A DNA stretch of 64,000 nt from Verrucomicrobiaceae bacterium (GCA_027484445.1 JAIXSY010000041.1:124001-188000), one strand, 5' to 3'; shown: positions 43,515 through 51,708, counted from the first letter of the stretch. The notes: generated from the sequence alone by a model not told the origin. Numbers and translations are program-made.

Positions 43515-44966
43515 CTAGGCCAGAATGCTCTTCACCACATTCCCGGCCACGCCAGTGAGGCGCATGTCGAGACCTTGGTATTTGAAGTTGAGGCGCTCGT
43601 GGTTGATGCCGAGCAGATGCATGATCGTGGCATTCAGGTCATGCACGTGGACGCCGTCGCGGACGATGTTGTAGCTGTAGTCGTCGGTTTCGCCGTGGAT
43701 GTGGCCCTTTTTGACACCGGCTCCGGCGAGGAAGAGGCTGTAGCAGCGTGGGTGATGATCGCGACCGTAGTTGGTCTCGGTGAGCGTGCCTTGCGAGTAG
43801 ATGGTGCGGCCGAATTCGCCGCCCCAGACGATGAGGGTGTCATCGAGCAGGCCGCGTTGCTTGAGGTCTTTGATCAAAGCGGCGGTGGCCTGGTCGGTGT
43901 CACGGCACTGGCCTTTGATGGCGTTGGGCAGGCCGCCGTGATGGTCCCAGCCCATGTGAAAGAGCTGGATGCAGCGCACATCGCGCTCGGCGAGTCGGCG
44001 GGCGAGCAGGCAGTTCGCAGCGTAGGTGCCGGGCTTCGTCACATCCGGCCCATACATGTCCAGGATGTGCTGCGGCTCGTTTTTGGTGTCCACGAGGTCG
44101 GGCACGCTCATCTGCATGCGGAAAGCCATCTCGTATTGCGCGATGCGGGTGGCCGTTTCGGGGTCGCCAAAAGCCTGGAAGTCTTTTTGATTCAAAGCCG
44201 CGAGCTCATCGAGCATCTGGCGGCGCATGGGACGATCCACACCGGCGGGATTCGAGAGGTAGAGCACGGGATCGCCCGAATTGCGGAAGCGCACGCCGGC
44301 GTGATGCGTGGGCAAAAAGCCGCTGCCCCAGAGGCGGTCGTAAAGCGGCTGGTCATCGCGACGACCGGTGCCGAAAGACGTCATGACGACGTAGGCAGGC
44401 AGATCGCGATTGAGACTGCCGAGGCCGTAGCTGAGCCACGAGCCAATGCTGGGCCGTCCGGCGAGTTGCGAACCGGTCTGGCAAAAGGTGATCGCGGGAT
44501 CGTGATTGATGGCCTCGGTGAACATTGAGCGGATGAGGCAAATCTCGTCGGCGAGACCGCTGATGTTCGGAATGAGCTCGCTGAGCTCCATGCCGCTCTT
44601 GCCGTGCTTCGCGAACTTGAACATCGATGGCGCAACCGGGAAGGATTTTTGCCCGGAAGTCATCGTCGTGAGCCGCTGACCTTGCCGAATGGACTCCGGC
44701 AGGTCCTTCGCACGCTGTTTCTCCATCTGCGGCTTTGGATCGAAGAGGTCCATCTGCGACGGAGCACCACTTTGGAACAGGTAGATGATGCGCTTGGCCT
44801 TCGGCGCATAGTTCGGGAACGAAGTCGCGCCTTGGAGTTGCGCGAGAGCCGCGGTGCTGACGGCCGCAGCGGAGTTGCGCAGGAAAATGCGGCGGTTGAG
44901 GGCGTCTTGAACATTGAACATCGAACAAGGAACATCGAACATTGAATGAGATGGGCGTTGAGACAT
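43515..44966 (-). CDS. DUF1501 domain protein with repeat-derived N-terminal extension
   Basis: About 483 residues. Core DUF1501 blocks: KAKRIIYLFQSGAPSQMDLF, SKSGMEL-type ELIPNISGLADEICLIRSM, NHDPAITFCQTGSQLAGRPS, GSWLSYGLGSLNRDLPAYVV, LFHMGWDHHGGLPNAIKGQC, LIVWGGEFGRTIYSQG and GRDHHPRCYSLFLAGAGVK. A twin-arginine signal starts at NRRIFLRNSAAAVSTAALAQ, yet the ATG at 44966 puts a 22-residue leader (with SMFDVPCSMFNVQ) ahead of it, coded by the short DNA repeats at 44908-44946. The original start codon may have been displaced by the repeat. It follows a PSD1 gene on the same strand, with a four-helix-bundle gene between them. Confidence 0.88.
   Translation of the reverse strand: MSQRPSHSMFDVPCSMFNVQDALNRRIFLRNSAAAVSTAALAQLQGATSFPNYAPKAKRIIYLFQSGAPSQMDLFDPKPQMEKQRAKDLPESIRQGQRLTTMTSGQKSFPVAPSMFKFAKHGKSGMELSELIPNISGLADEICLIRSMFTEAINHDPAITFCQTGSQLAGRPSIGSWLSYGLGSLNRDLPAYVVMTSFGTGRRDDQPLYDRLWGSGFLPTHHAGVRFRNSGDPVLYLSNPAGVDRPMRRQMLDELAALNQKDFQAFGDPETATRIAQYEMAFRMQMSVPDLVDTKNEPQHILDMYGPDVTKPGTYAANCLLARRLAERDVRCIQLFHMGWDHHGGLPNAIKGQCRDTDQATAALIKDLKQRGLLDDTLIVWGGEFGRTIYSQGTLTETNYGRDHHPRCYSLFLAGAGVKKGHIHGETDDYSYNIVRDGVHVHDLNATIMHLLGINHERLNFKYQGLDMRLTGVAGNVVKSILA
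44908..44946. repeat. Short palindromic repeat array, copy 1
   Basis: Degenerate decamer units of the GAACATTGAAC/GAACATCGAAC type in tandem, including the 11-mer GAACAAGGAAC also found at 32803-32813. It lies inside the 5' end of the DUF1501 gene and codes its odd SMFDVPCSMFNVQ leader. Confidence 0.8.
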
Positions 44967-44991
44967 GGCGGCGGCTTTGGGTGGGTTTGAT

Positions 44992-45032
44992 TTCAATGTT
45001 CAAAGTTCATTGTTGAATGTTCAATGTTCCTC
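44992..45032. repeat. Short palindromic repeat array, copy 2
   Basis: Units of TTCAATGTTC/TTGAATGTTC in the opposite orientation to copy 1. It ends in the 16-mer ATGTTCAATGTTCCTC (45017-45032), which is repeated exactly at 45464-45479 on the other side of the four-helix-bundle gene. It codes the last residues of that protein (TLNIQQ). Confidence 0.8.
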
Positions 45033-45408
45033 CCGGCTCCTTGGCTCGCAATGCATTCGATTTTGCGGTTCGGATACTTGCCATGAAAATGCGGATGAGC
45101 TGGTCGGTTTCGTCGAGGATTTGCCTGGAGTCGGCAGGATTCTTGAGGAGGGGCACACGGGAAGCGAGTTTGAGCCAGCGCATCGTTTCTCGCAATTCTT
45201 TGAGGCCGATCTTCATCTTGTGGATGAAATCCTTGGGTGATTCAGCGGAGACTGCCTCGCCTTGGTGACCGAGCGGAGCTGTCCCTGAACGCAAAAGCTG
45301 TCCAGCAATGTGACGCCCCGCCTCCGTCTTCACCATGCTCTCCGTGAGAAGAGTGATCGATACTGCAAAGTCGAGAAGACGTTCTTCCAGGTCGAACTTC
45401 GGTTTCAT
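45007..45408 (-). CDS. Four-helix-bundle protein (23S rRNA intervening-sequence/bAvd-like)
   Basis: 133-residue helical protein: FDLEERLLDFAVSITLLTES, GRHIAGQLLRSGTAPLGHQG, EAVSAESPKDFIHKMKIGLK, ELRETMRWLKLASRVPLL and SRQILDETDQLIRIFMASI. This is the TIGR02436/S23 family, known from insertions in spirochete 23S rRNA and from the Avd accessory protein of diversity-generating retroelements, where it forms a basic barrel that binds nucleic acid. No reverse transcriptase or template repeat is nearby. The gene is wedged between a PSD1 and a DUF1501 gene and bracketed by short repeats, with a 16-bp exact direct repeat (45017-45032, 45464-45479) around it. It may be the cargo or the mobiliser of this repeat unit. 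Start taken at 45408; 45426 is possible. Confidence 0.85.
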   Translation of the reverse strand: MKPKFDLEERLLDFAVSITLLTESMVKTEAGRHIAGQLLRSGTAPLGHQGEAVSAESPKDFIHKMKIGLKELRETMRWLKLASRVPLLKNPADSRQILDETDQLIRIFMASIRTAKSNALRAKEPGGTLNIQQ

Positions 45409-45438
45409 GTTGTCGCTCGCTCTCATGCTTCTGGTTGA

Positions 45439-45479
45439 TTCAATGTTCCATGTTCAGAGTTCCATGTTCAATGTTCCTC
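45439..45479. repeat. Short palindromic repeat array, copy 3
   Basis: Units TTCAATGTTCC/ATGTTCAGAGTTCC ending in the exact 16-mer shared with copy 2. It lies between the four-helix-bundle gene and the last codons of the PSD1 gene, whose stop is at 45480-45478. Confidence 0.8.
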
Positions 45480-48400
45480 AGTCACGCGTGACGACGCGGT
45501 CGAGGTTGAGCAGAACGGAGGCGGTGGTGGTGTAGGCGGCGAGTTCGGCGGGATTCAGCGTGTCGTCGGCTTTGAGCATGCCTTGGGCGAGGAGGGCTTT
45601 GGCTTCTTCGGGCTTGGCTTGGAATGCGGTGAGGCGGGCTTGATAGCCAGCGACGAGGGTTCTCAGCGAATCGGCATCAATGGCGTGCGCGGTGGCTTTT
45701 TGATACCCGTAAGCGATGCGCTGCTCCGGCGTGGCGCCGCCGTTTTTCATCATCTGCTGCGCGAGGCCGCGGGCGGCTTCGACGAAGGTCACTTCATTGA
45801 GCAAACTCAGCGCCTGGAGCGGGGTGTTCGTGCGGCTGCGCTTCACGGTGCAGACTTCGCGGGATGGGGCGTCAAACATGAGCATCGTCGGCGGCGCGGC
45901 GGTGCGTTTCCAGATGGTGTAGAAGCTGCGACGATACAGGCCTTCGCCGCTGTCGGCTTTGTAGCCTCGGAGGTCGCCGTATTTGCTGGTCTCGTCCCAC
46001 ACGCCGTCGGGCATGTAAGGCTTGACGCTGGGGCCGCCGATTTTGGGCACGAGCAGGTCGGCGATGGCGAGGGCTTGATCGCGCACGACTTCTCCGCCGA
46101 GGCGAAAACGCGGGCCGCGGGCCAGCAGGCGGTTGTCGGGATCTTTTTCGAGCAGTGCGGGCGTGACCTTGCTGCTCTGGCGGTAGGCGGCGCTCATCAC
46201 GAGCAGTTTCTGCATCTTCTTCATGTCCCAGCCGCTGCGGATGAACTCGGTGGCGAGCCAGTCGAGCAGTTCGGGATGGACGGGATACTCGGCCTGCGAA
46301 CCGAGGTTCTCCGCCGTTTTGCAAATGCCGTAGCCGAAGAATTTTTCCCAGGCGCGGTTGACCCAAACGCGCGCGGTGAGCGGATTCGCGGGATCGACGA
46401 GCCACTTCGCCAGGCCGAGGCGGTTCGCGGGCGCGTCCTTCGGCATGGGCGGCAGCACGGCGGGCGTGGCCATGGTCACCTTCGCCTCCGGCTTGTCATA
46501 CTCACCGCGTTTGAGGATGAACGTGTCCCGCACCGGGCCTTCCTGCATGACCATGACGTTGGGCAGCGAGCGGTCGAAGTCGTCGTAGGCACGCTGCGCC
46601 TTCGCGAGGGCCGCATCCGCCTGTTTGAGCGGGTTTTCGACATTCGCGCGGAAGAACGTCTCGATCTCCTTCCTCTGCTGCGGCGTGCGTTTCGCCGCAG
46701 GGGTTTCGATGGCGAGCCTCAATGCGGGTGAGAATGGTTCGCCGCTGAGCCGCACCGCCTCCGATGGCAGGCTGGACGAGGCAATGCGGAAGCGGCCGAT
46801 GTTGTGCCCGCCGATGGCCTCCATGCGGACGCGGAGCAGCAGCATGGCGTCCTTCTCGGGCGCGATGGGCTCCTGCAGCACAAACATGGCACGGCGGTTT
46901 TCTTTGCGATTCGGGCCATCGACGGCCCAGGAGCCGCGCCGGCCTTTGCCATCGAGCACGTTGGCGATCTCATAGCCCTTCTGCGAAAAGTCGGCCTCGG
47001 CCTTCTTGAGTTTCAAAAGCTCCTGCTTGCCGTTTTTGCGCCTCAGATAAACATCGAAGGCGCTGAGGGCGAAGTTGCTGTTGCTGAAGCGACCCGCGCC
47101 GCCGCCGGGCAGCGAGGGATCGGTGAGGCATTCCAGCAGGAAGGCGGACGCGCCCTGCTCCGGCAGCACGGCATCGTAGATGTACACGTCCTTTTGCGGA
47201 TTCGCTCCGGTGGCGAGGTAGCTGCCATCGGCCTGCTTGACCAAAGTCGTGCCGCTTTTTGATTCCACCTTTGTCGGCGTCAGCGGTGCCCACACAGTCT
47301 TCATCTTGAGCAGCGTTTCCTGCGCTTCCGGCTCCCAGGTGGCGATGAGCTGCGGGAGCTGCTTCGCGACCTCAGCGACGTGCGCTTTGGCCTTTTGGAG
47401 GTCCGCATCGAGCTGCGCGAGCTTTTGCTCCTGCTCCGGCGTGGGCACGGTGGTCACGGGCAGGCTGTTGCCGCCGCTGCGGTTGGACGCGCCCTGGATG
47501 GTACCGCTTTCCGGCACGTTGTTGAAGAAGGCAAAGAAGGAATAAAAGTCCTTCATCGTGATCGGGTCATACTTGTGATCGTGACAGCGGCAGCAGCCCA
47601 TGGTGAGTCCCATCCAGGTGGCGCTGGTGGTCTCCACGCGGTCCATGATGTTCTCAATGCGCCATTCCTCGGCGATGATGCCGCCCTCGCCGTTGATGCG
47701 GTGGTTGCGATTGAATCCAGTGGCCACGATTTGATCTCGGCGGGCATTGGGAATGAGGTCACCGGCGATTTGCTCGGTGGTGAACTGGTCAAACGGCTTG
47801 TTGTCGTTGAAAGCCTGGATCACCCAATCGCGCCACGGCCACATCTGGCGGCTGCTGTCGGTTTGGAAGCCATTCGAATCGGCGTAGCGGGCGAAGTCCA
47901 GCCACTGCATGGCCATTTGCTCGCCGTAGTGCTGACTGGCGAGGAGTTTATCGACGTAGGCCTCATATTGGGCGTCCGACCAGTCGGACAACTGCGCCAA
48001 ATCAGCGGGAGACGGCGGCAAGCCGGTGAGATCCAGGGACACACGCCGCATCTGCGTCGCTGCATCGGCCGGCGGGGACATTTTGAGACCTTCTTTTTCC
48101 AGTCGAGCCGCGAGGAAGCGATCCACCGGATGCTCCACGCCTGCGACCTGTGGGGGCTCGGTGCGCACCGGGGCGATGAAGGCCCAGTGCCCCTGATACT
48201 CCGCGCCCTCCGCAATCCATTGCTTCAGGATGGCTTTTTCGGCGCTGGTGAGAGGCTTGCCGCTTTTTTCCGGCGGCATGACGTCGTCGTGATCGTTCGC
48301 CAGCATCACGCGGGCAAACAGCTGGCTCTTTTCCGGGCTGCCCGGCACCAGCGCGATGTCGCCGGACTCCGCCGGCTTCATCGCCTCCTCGCGAAGGTCG

Positions 48401-48558
48401 AGCCGCAGTTCGCCCTTGCGGTGGCTGGCATCCGCGCCGTGACAGTGAAAGCACTTGTCGGAGAGGATCGGCCGCACATCGCGATTGAACTGGAGTTTCT
48501 CTACAGCCCAAAGCGGCGTGAAATAGGCAAAAAAAGTGACGGCTAGAATTGGCTTCAT
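45478..48558 (-). CDS. PSD1 protein (PSCyt1-DUF1549-DUF1553)
   Basis: 1026 residues from the ATG at 48558, with a signal peptide (KPILAVTFFAYFTPLWAVEK). A PSCyt1 cytochrome-like domain carries CFHCH at residues 36-40 (VRPILSDKCFHCHGADASHR) and the MPPEKSGKPL loop. DUF1549 follows (RFLAARLEKEGLKMSPPADA, RRVSLDLTGLPPSPADLAQL, WLDFARYADSNGFQTDSSR, GFNRNHRINGEGG, TMGCCRCHDHKYDPI), then a variable insert, then DUF1553 (RLGLAKWLVDPANPLTARVW, VNRAWEKFFGYGI, LLVMSAAYRQSS, FDAPSREVCTVKRSRTNTPLQALSLLNEVTFVEAA). PSD1 and DUF1501 genes are paired in many Planctomycetes and Verrucomicrobia; here the pair is split by the four-helix-bundle gene. Exported redox or glycan-related role inferred. Confidence 0.93.
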   Translation of the reverse strand: MKPILAVTFFAYFTPLWAVEKLQFNRDVRPILSDKCFHCHGADASHRKGELRLDLREEAMKPAESGDIALVPGSPEKSQLFARVMLANDHDDVMPPEKSGKPLTSAEKAILKQWIAEGAEYQGHWAFIAPVRTEPPQVAGVEHPVDRFLAARLEKEGLKMSPPADAATQMRRVSLDLTGLPPSPADLAQLSDWSDAQYEAYVDKLLASQHYGEQMAMQWLDFARYADSNGFQTDSSRQMWPWRDWVIQAFNDNKPFDQFTTEQIAGDLIPNARRDQIVATGFNRNHRINGEGGIIAEEWRIENIMDRVETTSATWMGLTMGCCRCHDHKYDPITMKDFYSFFAFFNNVPESGTIQGASNRSGGNSLPVTTVPTPEQEQKLAQLDADLQKAKAHVAEVAKQLPQLIATWEPEAQETLLKMKTVWAPLTPTKVESKSGTTLVKQADGSYLATGANPQKDVYIYDAVLPEQGASAFLLECLTDPSLPGGGAGRFSNSNFALSAFDVYLRRKNGKQELLKLKKAEADFSQKGYEIANVLDGKGRRGSWAVDGPNRKENRRAMFVLQEPIAPEKDAMLLLRVRMEAIGGHNIGRFRIASSSLPSEAVRLSGEPFSPALRLAIETPAAKRTPQQRKEIETFFRANVENPLKQADAALAKAQRAYDDFDRSLPNVMVMQEGPVRDTFILKRGEYDKPEAKVTMATPAVLPPMPKDAPANRLGLAKWLVDPANPLTARVWVNRAWEKFFGYGICKTAENLGSQAEYPVHPELLDWLATEFIRSGWDMKKMQKLLVMSAAYRQSSKVTPALLEKDPDNRLLARGPRFRLGGEVVRDQALAIADLLVPKIGGPSVKPYMPDGVWDETSKYGDLRGYKADSGEGLYRRSFYTIWKRTAAPPTMLMFDAPSREVCTVKRSRTNTPLQALSLLNEVTFVEAARGLAQQMMKNGGATPEQRIAYGYQKATAHAIDADSLRTLVAGYQARLTAFQAKPEEAKALLAQGMLKADDTLNPAELAAYTTTASVLLNLDRVVTRD

Positions 48559-48609
48559 CCAAAACCAATACGTCATTCTGTGTGGGCTATTGCCAAAGTG
48601 CGGCAGAAG

Positions 48610-49041
48610 TCACGTCAAGGCTTGGCGCAGAGACTCCTGAAGACGATGCAGGATGTAATAAACGGTCTGGCTGCGCAATCGTACCAAATCCGCCCCCACT
48701 AGGCGCGGGATGAAATCGGAAGACAAGGAGAGGATCTCAGCGGGGCGGCAACCACTCAAGCCACGGGCCAAGATCACCACCAAGGCCCGTGTGAGCGTCT
48801 GAATTTTAGGACCTAGAGAAATGGCGAAATGCACTTGGCCCGCATCGTTGAACCTCAGGTGAATGCCCACCGCGTCAGAACAGAAGCTGTCTTGACGCAC
48901 TTCCTGAAAAGCAAAGGTTTCACCCGGCTGGGGAGCAAAAGCAGAAGCCTGTTCTGCGAACGCAATCAGGTTATCCCGCCGCTCAGATTCGGGCAGGTTT
49001 TCGAAAAGGTCGATCATTTCCTGTAAGGCAGGCGGCATCAC
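48610..49041 (-). CDS. sufE: SufE-like Fe-S cluster sulfur-acceptor protein
   Basis: 143 residues. SufE takes sulfur from the cysteine desulfurase SufS on a conserved cysteine and hands it to the SufBCD scaffold. The fold pattern is clear: LQEMIDLFENLPESERRDNL, then FCSDAVGIHLRFNDAGQVHF with Cys54 in the acceptor position, then LTRALVVILARGLSGCRPAEIL and VRLRSQTVYYILHRLQESL. The usual GCQSQVW sequence around the cysteine is changed to FCSDAVG, so some divergence is evident. No suf genes are adjacent. It is divergent from the arginyltransferase-like gene (97 bases between starts). Confidence 0.8.
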   Translation of the reverse strand: MMPPALQEMIDLFENLPESERRDNLIAFAEQASAFAPQPGETFAFQEVRQDSFCSDAVGIHLRFNDAGQVHFAISLGPKIQTLTRALVVILARGLSGCRPAEILSLSSDFIPRLVGADLVRLRSQTVYYILHRLQESLRQALT

Positions 49042-49137
49042 AAAGAGCTAGGTGACAAATGCTCGCTCGCATCTATCGGGCAAGTCATGTGGCTTTCTGG
49101 ATCACGATTCCTGAAAGCAGAAAGCCAACATTTCATC

Positions 49138-49818
49138 ATGTCAGCGATTCTGGACCAAGCGTTTTCTTGCGATCATGTGCCAGGGCGGATCATAGATCAG
49201 CTCTGGCAGGCAGGTTGGAGGCATTTTGGCACCTCTTTTTTTCGCTACAATGTCTCCATGGACAATGGGCAAGTGAAATGGATCACGCCACTGCGGATCG
49301 ATGTGCAGGCCTTTCGGCTACGCAAAAGCCAGCGGAGAGTGCTGAGGCGGAATAGCGACCTCAGGCATGAATTTTCACCGGCCACACTCAGCAAAGAAGC
49401 GGAAGCCATGTTTCAAGCACACAAAATGCGTTTCCGTAACCACGTGCCCGACCGACTGGTTGATTTCCTCTCAGAAGATCCGGCCGAGGTTCCGTGTCGC
49501 TGCCTCGAATGTCGGGTTTTTGAAGGCGATCAGCTGCTAGCCATCAGCTACATGGATGTCGGCGAGGTGGCCACGTCGGGCGTGTATGCCATGTTTGATC
49601 CCGCTGCATCCAAGCGAAGCCTGGGAACCTACACTTTGCTTTTGGAGATCGATCACGCCCGCACCCTTGGCTGTCGCTATTACTATCCCGGTTACGCGAC
49701 TCGTGAGCCGAGCGCTTACGATTACAAAAAACAGTTCTTGGGCTTAGAGGTGCTGGACTGGGAGACGGGACAGTGGGAAAGATACACCGATGACGACATG
49801 AAAGGTGTCTCTGACTGA
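49138..49818 (+). CDS. Arginyl-tRNA--protein transferase-like protein (Ate/Bpt family), cysteine-poor
   Basis: 226 residues from the ATG at 49138. The family transfers Arg or Leu from tRNA to protein N-termini, marking them for N-end-rule degradation. Matching blocks: LWQAGWRHFGTSFFRYN, TPLRIDVQAFRLRKSQRRVL, ISYMDVGEVATSGVYAMFDP, RSLGTYTLLLEIDHARTLGC and YYYPGYATREPSAYDYKKQF. The typical N-terminal cysteine cluster (C..C..C.P.R) is almost gone: one Cys remains in SCDHVPG and the ITPLRI segment replaces CxxCxPxR. Activity may therefore differ. It is separated by 14 bases from yceD. Confidence 0.8.
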   Translation: MSAILDQAFSCDHVPGRIIDQLWQAGWRHFGTSFFRYNVSMDNGQVKWITPLRIDVQAFRLRKSQRRVLRRNSDLRHEFSPATLSKEAEAMFQAHKMRFRNHVPDRLVDFLSEDPAEVPCRCLECRVFEGDQLLAISYMDVGEVATSGVYAMFDPAASKRSLGTYTLLLEIDHARTLGCRYYYPGYATREPSAYDYKKQFLGLEVLDWETGQWERYTDDDMKGVSD

Positions 49819-49832
49819 ACGCCCTGAATTGC

Positions 49833-50318
49833 ATGAATCCTTTTCACATCGACCCACGCCACCTCCCAGCCGACGGAAAACAAATCACCGGCACCTTACC
49901 CGGCACTTTTTTCAAACTGGCCGAAGGTGATATCGTGCATTCTACCTCACCGCTGAACTATGATTTGAATGTGACTCGTGATGACGATGACCTCATTCTC
50001 ATCGGCAGCTTGGAGGCCGAATTCAGCCTGGAGTGCGGTCGGTGCCTGGAAAGATTTCCGCATCGAGTGGCCCTGGAGACCTATCAAGCGGAAATTCCGG
50101 TGGAAAAGGAAGACATCACAGACTTGACAGACCTGATCCGAGAGGACATCCTGCTGACCCTTCCGAACTTCCCGCGCTGTGAAGACGGTAACGTTCAACT
50201 GCGCGTTTGTCCTGCCGAGGGCCGTTTCGAAACTGCTGAGCCTTCCCAAGCAGTCGCCGAGACGCCAGGCAATGGCGGTGGAGTTTGGGATGCCCTCGAT
50301 CAAATTAAGAAAAACTAG
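49833..50318 (+). CDS. yceD: DUF177/YceD family, large-subunit rRNA accumulation protein
   Basis: 161 residues. YceD proteins are linked to 23S rRNA accumulation and almost always sit directly ahead of rpmF, as here (14-base gap). The cysteine block EFSLECGRCLERFPH is the family hallmark; downstream LTDLIREDILLTLPNFPRCE and a second cysteine (RVCPAEG) may complete a metal site. N-terminal half is beta-rich (ITGTLPGTFFKLAEGDIV). Cytoplasmic. Confidence 0.88.
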   Translation: MNPFHIDPRHLPADGKQITGTLPGTFFKLAEGDIVHSTSPLNYDLNVTRDDDDLILIGSLEAEFSLECGRCLERFPHRVALETYQAEIPVEKEDITDLTDLIREDILLTLPNFPRCEDGNVQLRVCPAEGRFETAEPSQAVAETPGNGGGVWDALDQIKKN

Positions 50319-50332
50319 CGCCCCCTCTACCC

Positions 50333-50518
50333 ATGGCCAACCCAAAACGCCGTCAATCCAAAGCCCGTCAACGCCTCCGTCAGGGAGCGAATCGCTGGCG
50401 TGCTCCTGTTCTGAAGACCTGCCCAGAGTGCGGCACTTCGGTTCCGGGCCATGTGGCCTGCCCTTCTTGCGGTTACTACAAAGGACGTCAGGTCCTCACG
50501 GTCACTGCTGAAGAATAG
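50333..50518 (+). CDS. rpmF: 50S ribosomal protein L32
   Basis: 61 residues, a component of the large ribosomal subunit. Starts MANPKRRQSKARQRLR, and carries the zinc-finger cysteines CPECG and CPSCG with the YYKGRQVL segment after them. Normal length and position after yceD. A terminator follows. Confidence 0.97.
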   Translation: MANPKRRQSKARQRLRQGANRWRAPVLKTCPECGTSVPGHVACPSCGYYKGRQVLTVTAEE

Positions 50519-50545
50519 CCGAAATCTGAACTTTATTCTTTCGAG

Positions 50546-50580
50546 AGCGCGACGGACCTTCCGCCGCGCTTTCTCTTTTT
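50546..50580 (+). terminator. Terminator of the yceD-rpmF operon
   Basis: Hairpin AGCGCGACGG (50546-50555)/CCGCCGCGCT (50561-50570), one mismatch, five-base loop, then TTCTCTTTTT. It lies 28 bases after the rpmF stop and abuts the end of the convergent pilT-like gene. Confidence 0.8.
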
Positions 50581-51633
50581 CTACGAAATCCCGCGGGCAG
50601 CACGCTTGAATTCAACTTCATTTCCACAGGCACCAATCGCTTCAGCCTCCGTGATGTATCCCGCCTCGTAGGCGCGAACGATGTTGGTGAGGAAAGTGCA
50701 GCAGTTTGGATCATTGCCACGCTGCATGTAGTTCCGGATGTTTTCGATGTCCTGCTTCGCGATCCATTGCTTGACCGCGCCGCCATTCTCCAGGTGCTCG
50801 ACGAGCAGGTGCATCCCCCCATCCGTGCGAGGCAGGAGCTTTTGGCACAGAGCCCCAATCAGCTGCTGAGAGAGCAGATGCAGGCCCAGAGAAGACTGCT
50901 CTGGCGGAAACAAATGCGCGAGACGATCCACCGCGTCCACTGCACTGTCGCTGTGGATGGAGGCGAGGACGAGGTGGCCAGTTTCACTGGCCTGAAGAGT
51001 GGTCAGAGCCGTCTCCAGATCACGAATCTCCCCAACCATGATGACGTCGGGTGCCTGACGCATGGCCGCACGCACCCCTCGTGCATACGTGGAGGTATCT
51101 CGGCCCACCTCACGCTGCGTGAACATGCTCGATTTATTCGGATACATGAACTCAATCGGGTCTTCGATGGTGACTATGTGCCGGGCTAGATTTTCATTCA
51201 TCCATTGCAAGAGTCCTGCCATGGTGGTGCTTTTTCCCATACCTGTGGGACCTGTGATGAGGATGAGCCCGCGCGTTTTTAGCGCCCATTTGGTCAGGAG
51301 CCAATCCGGCACGCCCAGATTTCCAAGGACAGGCAGATCCGTACGGATGCGGCGCATGACCACGCCAAGGCGACCGATGGCCTTGTAAAGATTGACTCGG
51401 TAGCGGGTCTGTGAGGAAGAAACGAGACCAGAATCTTTGTCATTGTCAGTTTCGGGACTGGCTCCACAGGCCTGCCAGAGACCTGCCATCTGGTTGAGCT
51501 GCATAGGTTCATCACCAAAGAGCATGAGCTGCCCGCTAATCTTCATGCGAGGGACTTCGCCCTCCATCAAAAACACATCGCTCGCTTTGTGTTCATCGGC
51601 AGCATTTAAGATATCATCCAGGGACAAAGGCAT
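50581..51633 (-). CDS. pilT: Type IV pilus retraction ATPase, PilT/PilU family
   Basis: 350-residue hexameric ATPase that powers pilus retraction at the cytoplasmic membrane. Walker A GPTGMGKST is at residues 128-136, the Asp box IVTIEDPIEF follows, Walker B is VIMVGEIRDLETA and the His box is VLASIHSDSAVDAVDRLAHL. The segment RQAPDVIMVGEIRD is closer to PilU than to PilT (REDPDVI), so this may be the PilU-type paralogue. The N-terminal domain (ADEHKASDVFLMEGEVPRMK) is standard. No other pil genes are nearby. Confidence 0.88.
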   Translation of the reverse strand: MPLSLDDILNAADEHKASDVFLMEGEVPRMKISGQLMLFGDEPMQLNQMAGLWQACGASPETDNDKDSGLVSSSQTRYRVNLYKAIGRLGVVMRRIRTDLPVLGNLGVPDWLLTKWALKTRGLILITGPTGMGKSTTMAGLLQWMNENLARHIVTIEDPIEFMYPNKSSMFTQREVGRDTSTYARGVRAAMRQAPDVIMVGEIRDLETALTTLQASETGHLVLASIHSDSAVDAVDRLAHLFPPEQSSLGLHLLSQQLIGALCQKLLPRTDGGMHLLVEHLENGGAVKQWIAKQDIENIRNYMQRGNDPNCCTFLTNIVRAYEAGYITEAEAIGACGNEVEFKRAARGIS

Positions 51634-51708
51634 ACGGATCAGTTAAGGATCTGATCTGCATGGTGTCTAGCAAGGAATGAATTTGTCTGCCGCAGGTCTA
51701 GGAAAAGA

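Noticed and set aside
45007..45408. Diversity-generating retroelement
   Set aside because: The bAvd-like protein is present, but no reverse transcriptase, template repeat or variable lectin gene is in the window.
44908..45479. CRISPR array
   Set aside because: Units are only 10-16 bp, degenerate, in both orientations and without regular spacers; no cas genes.
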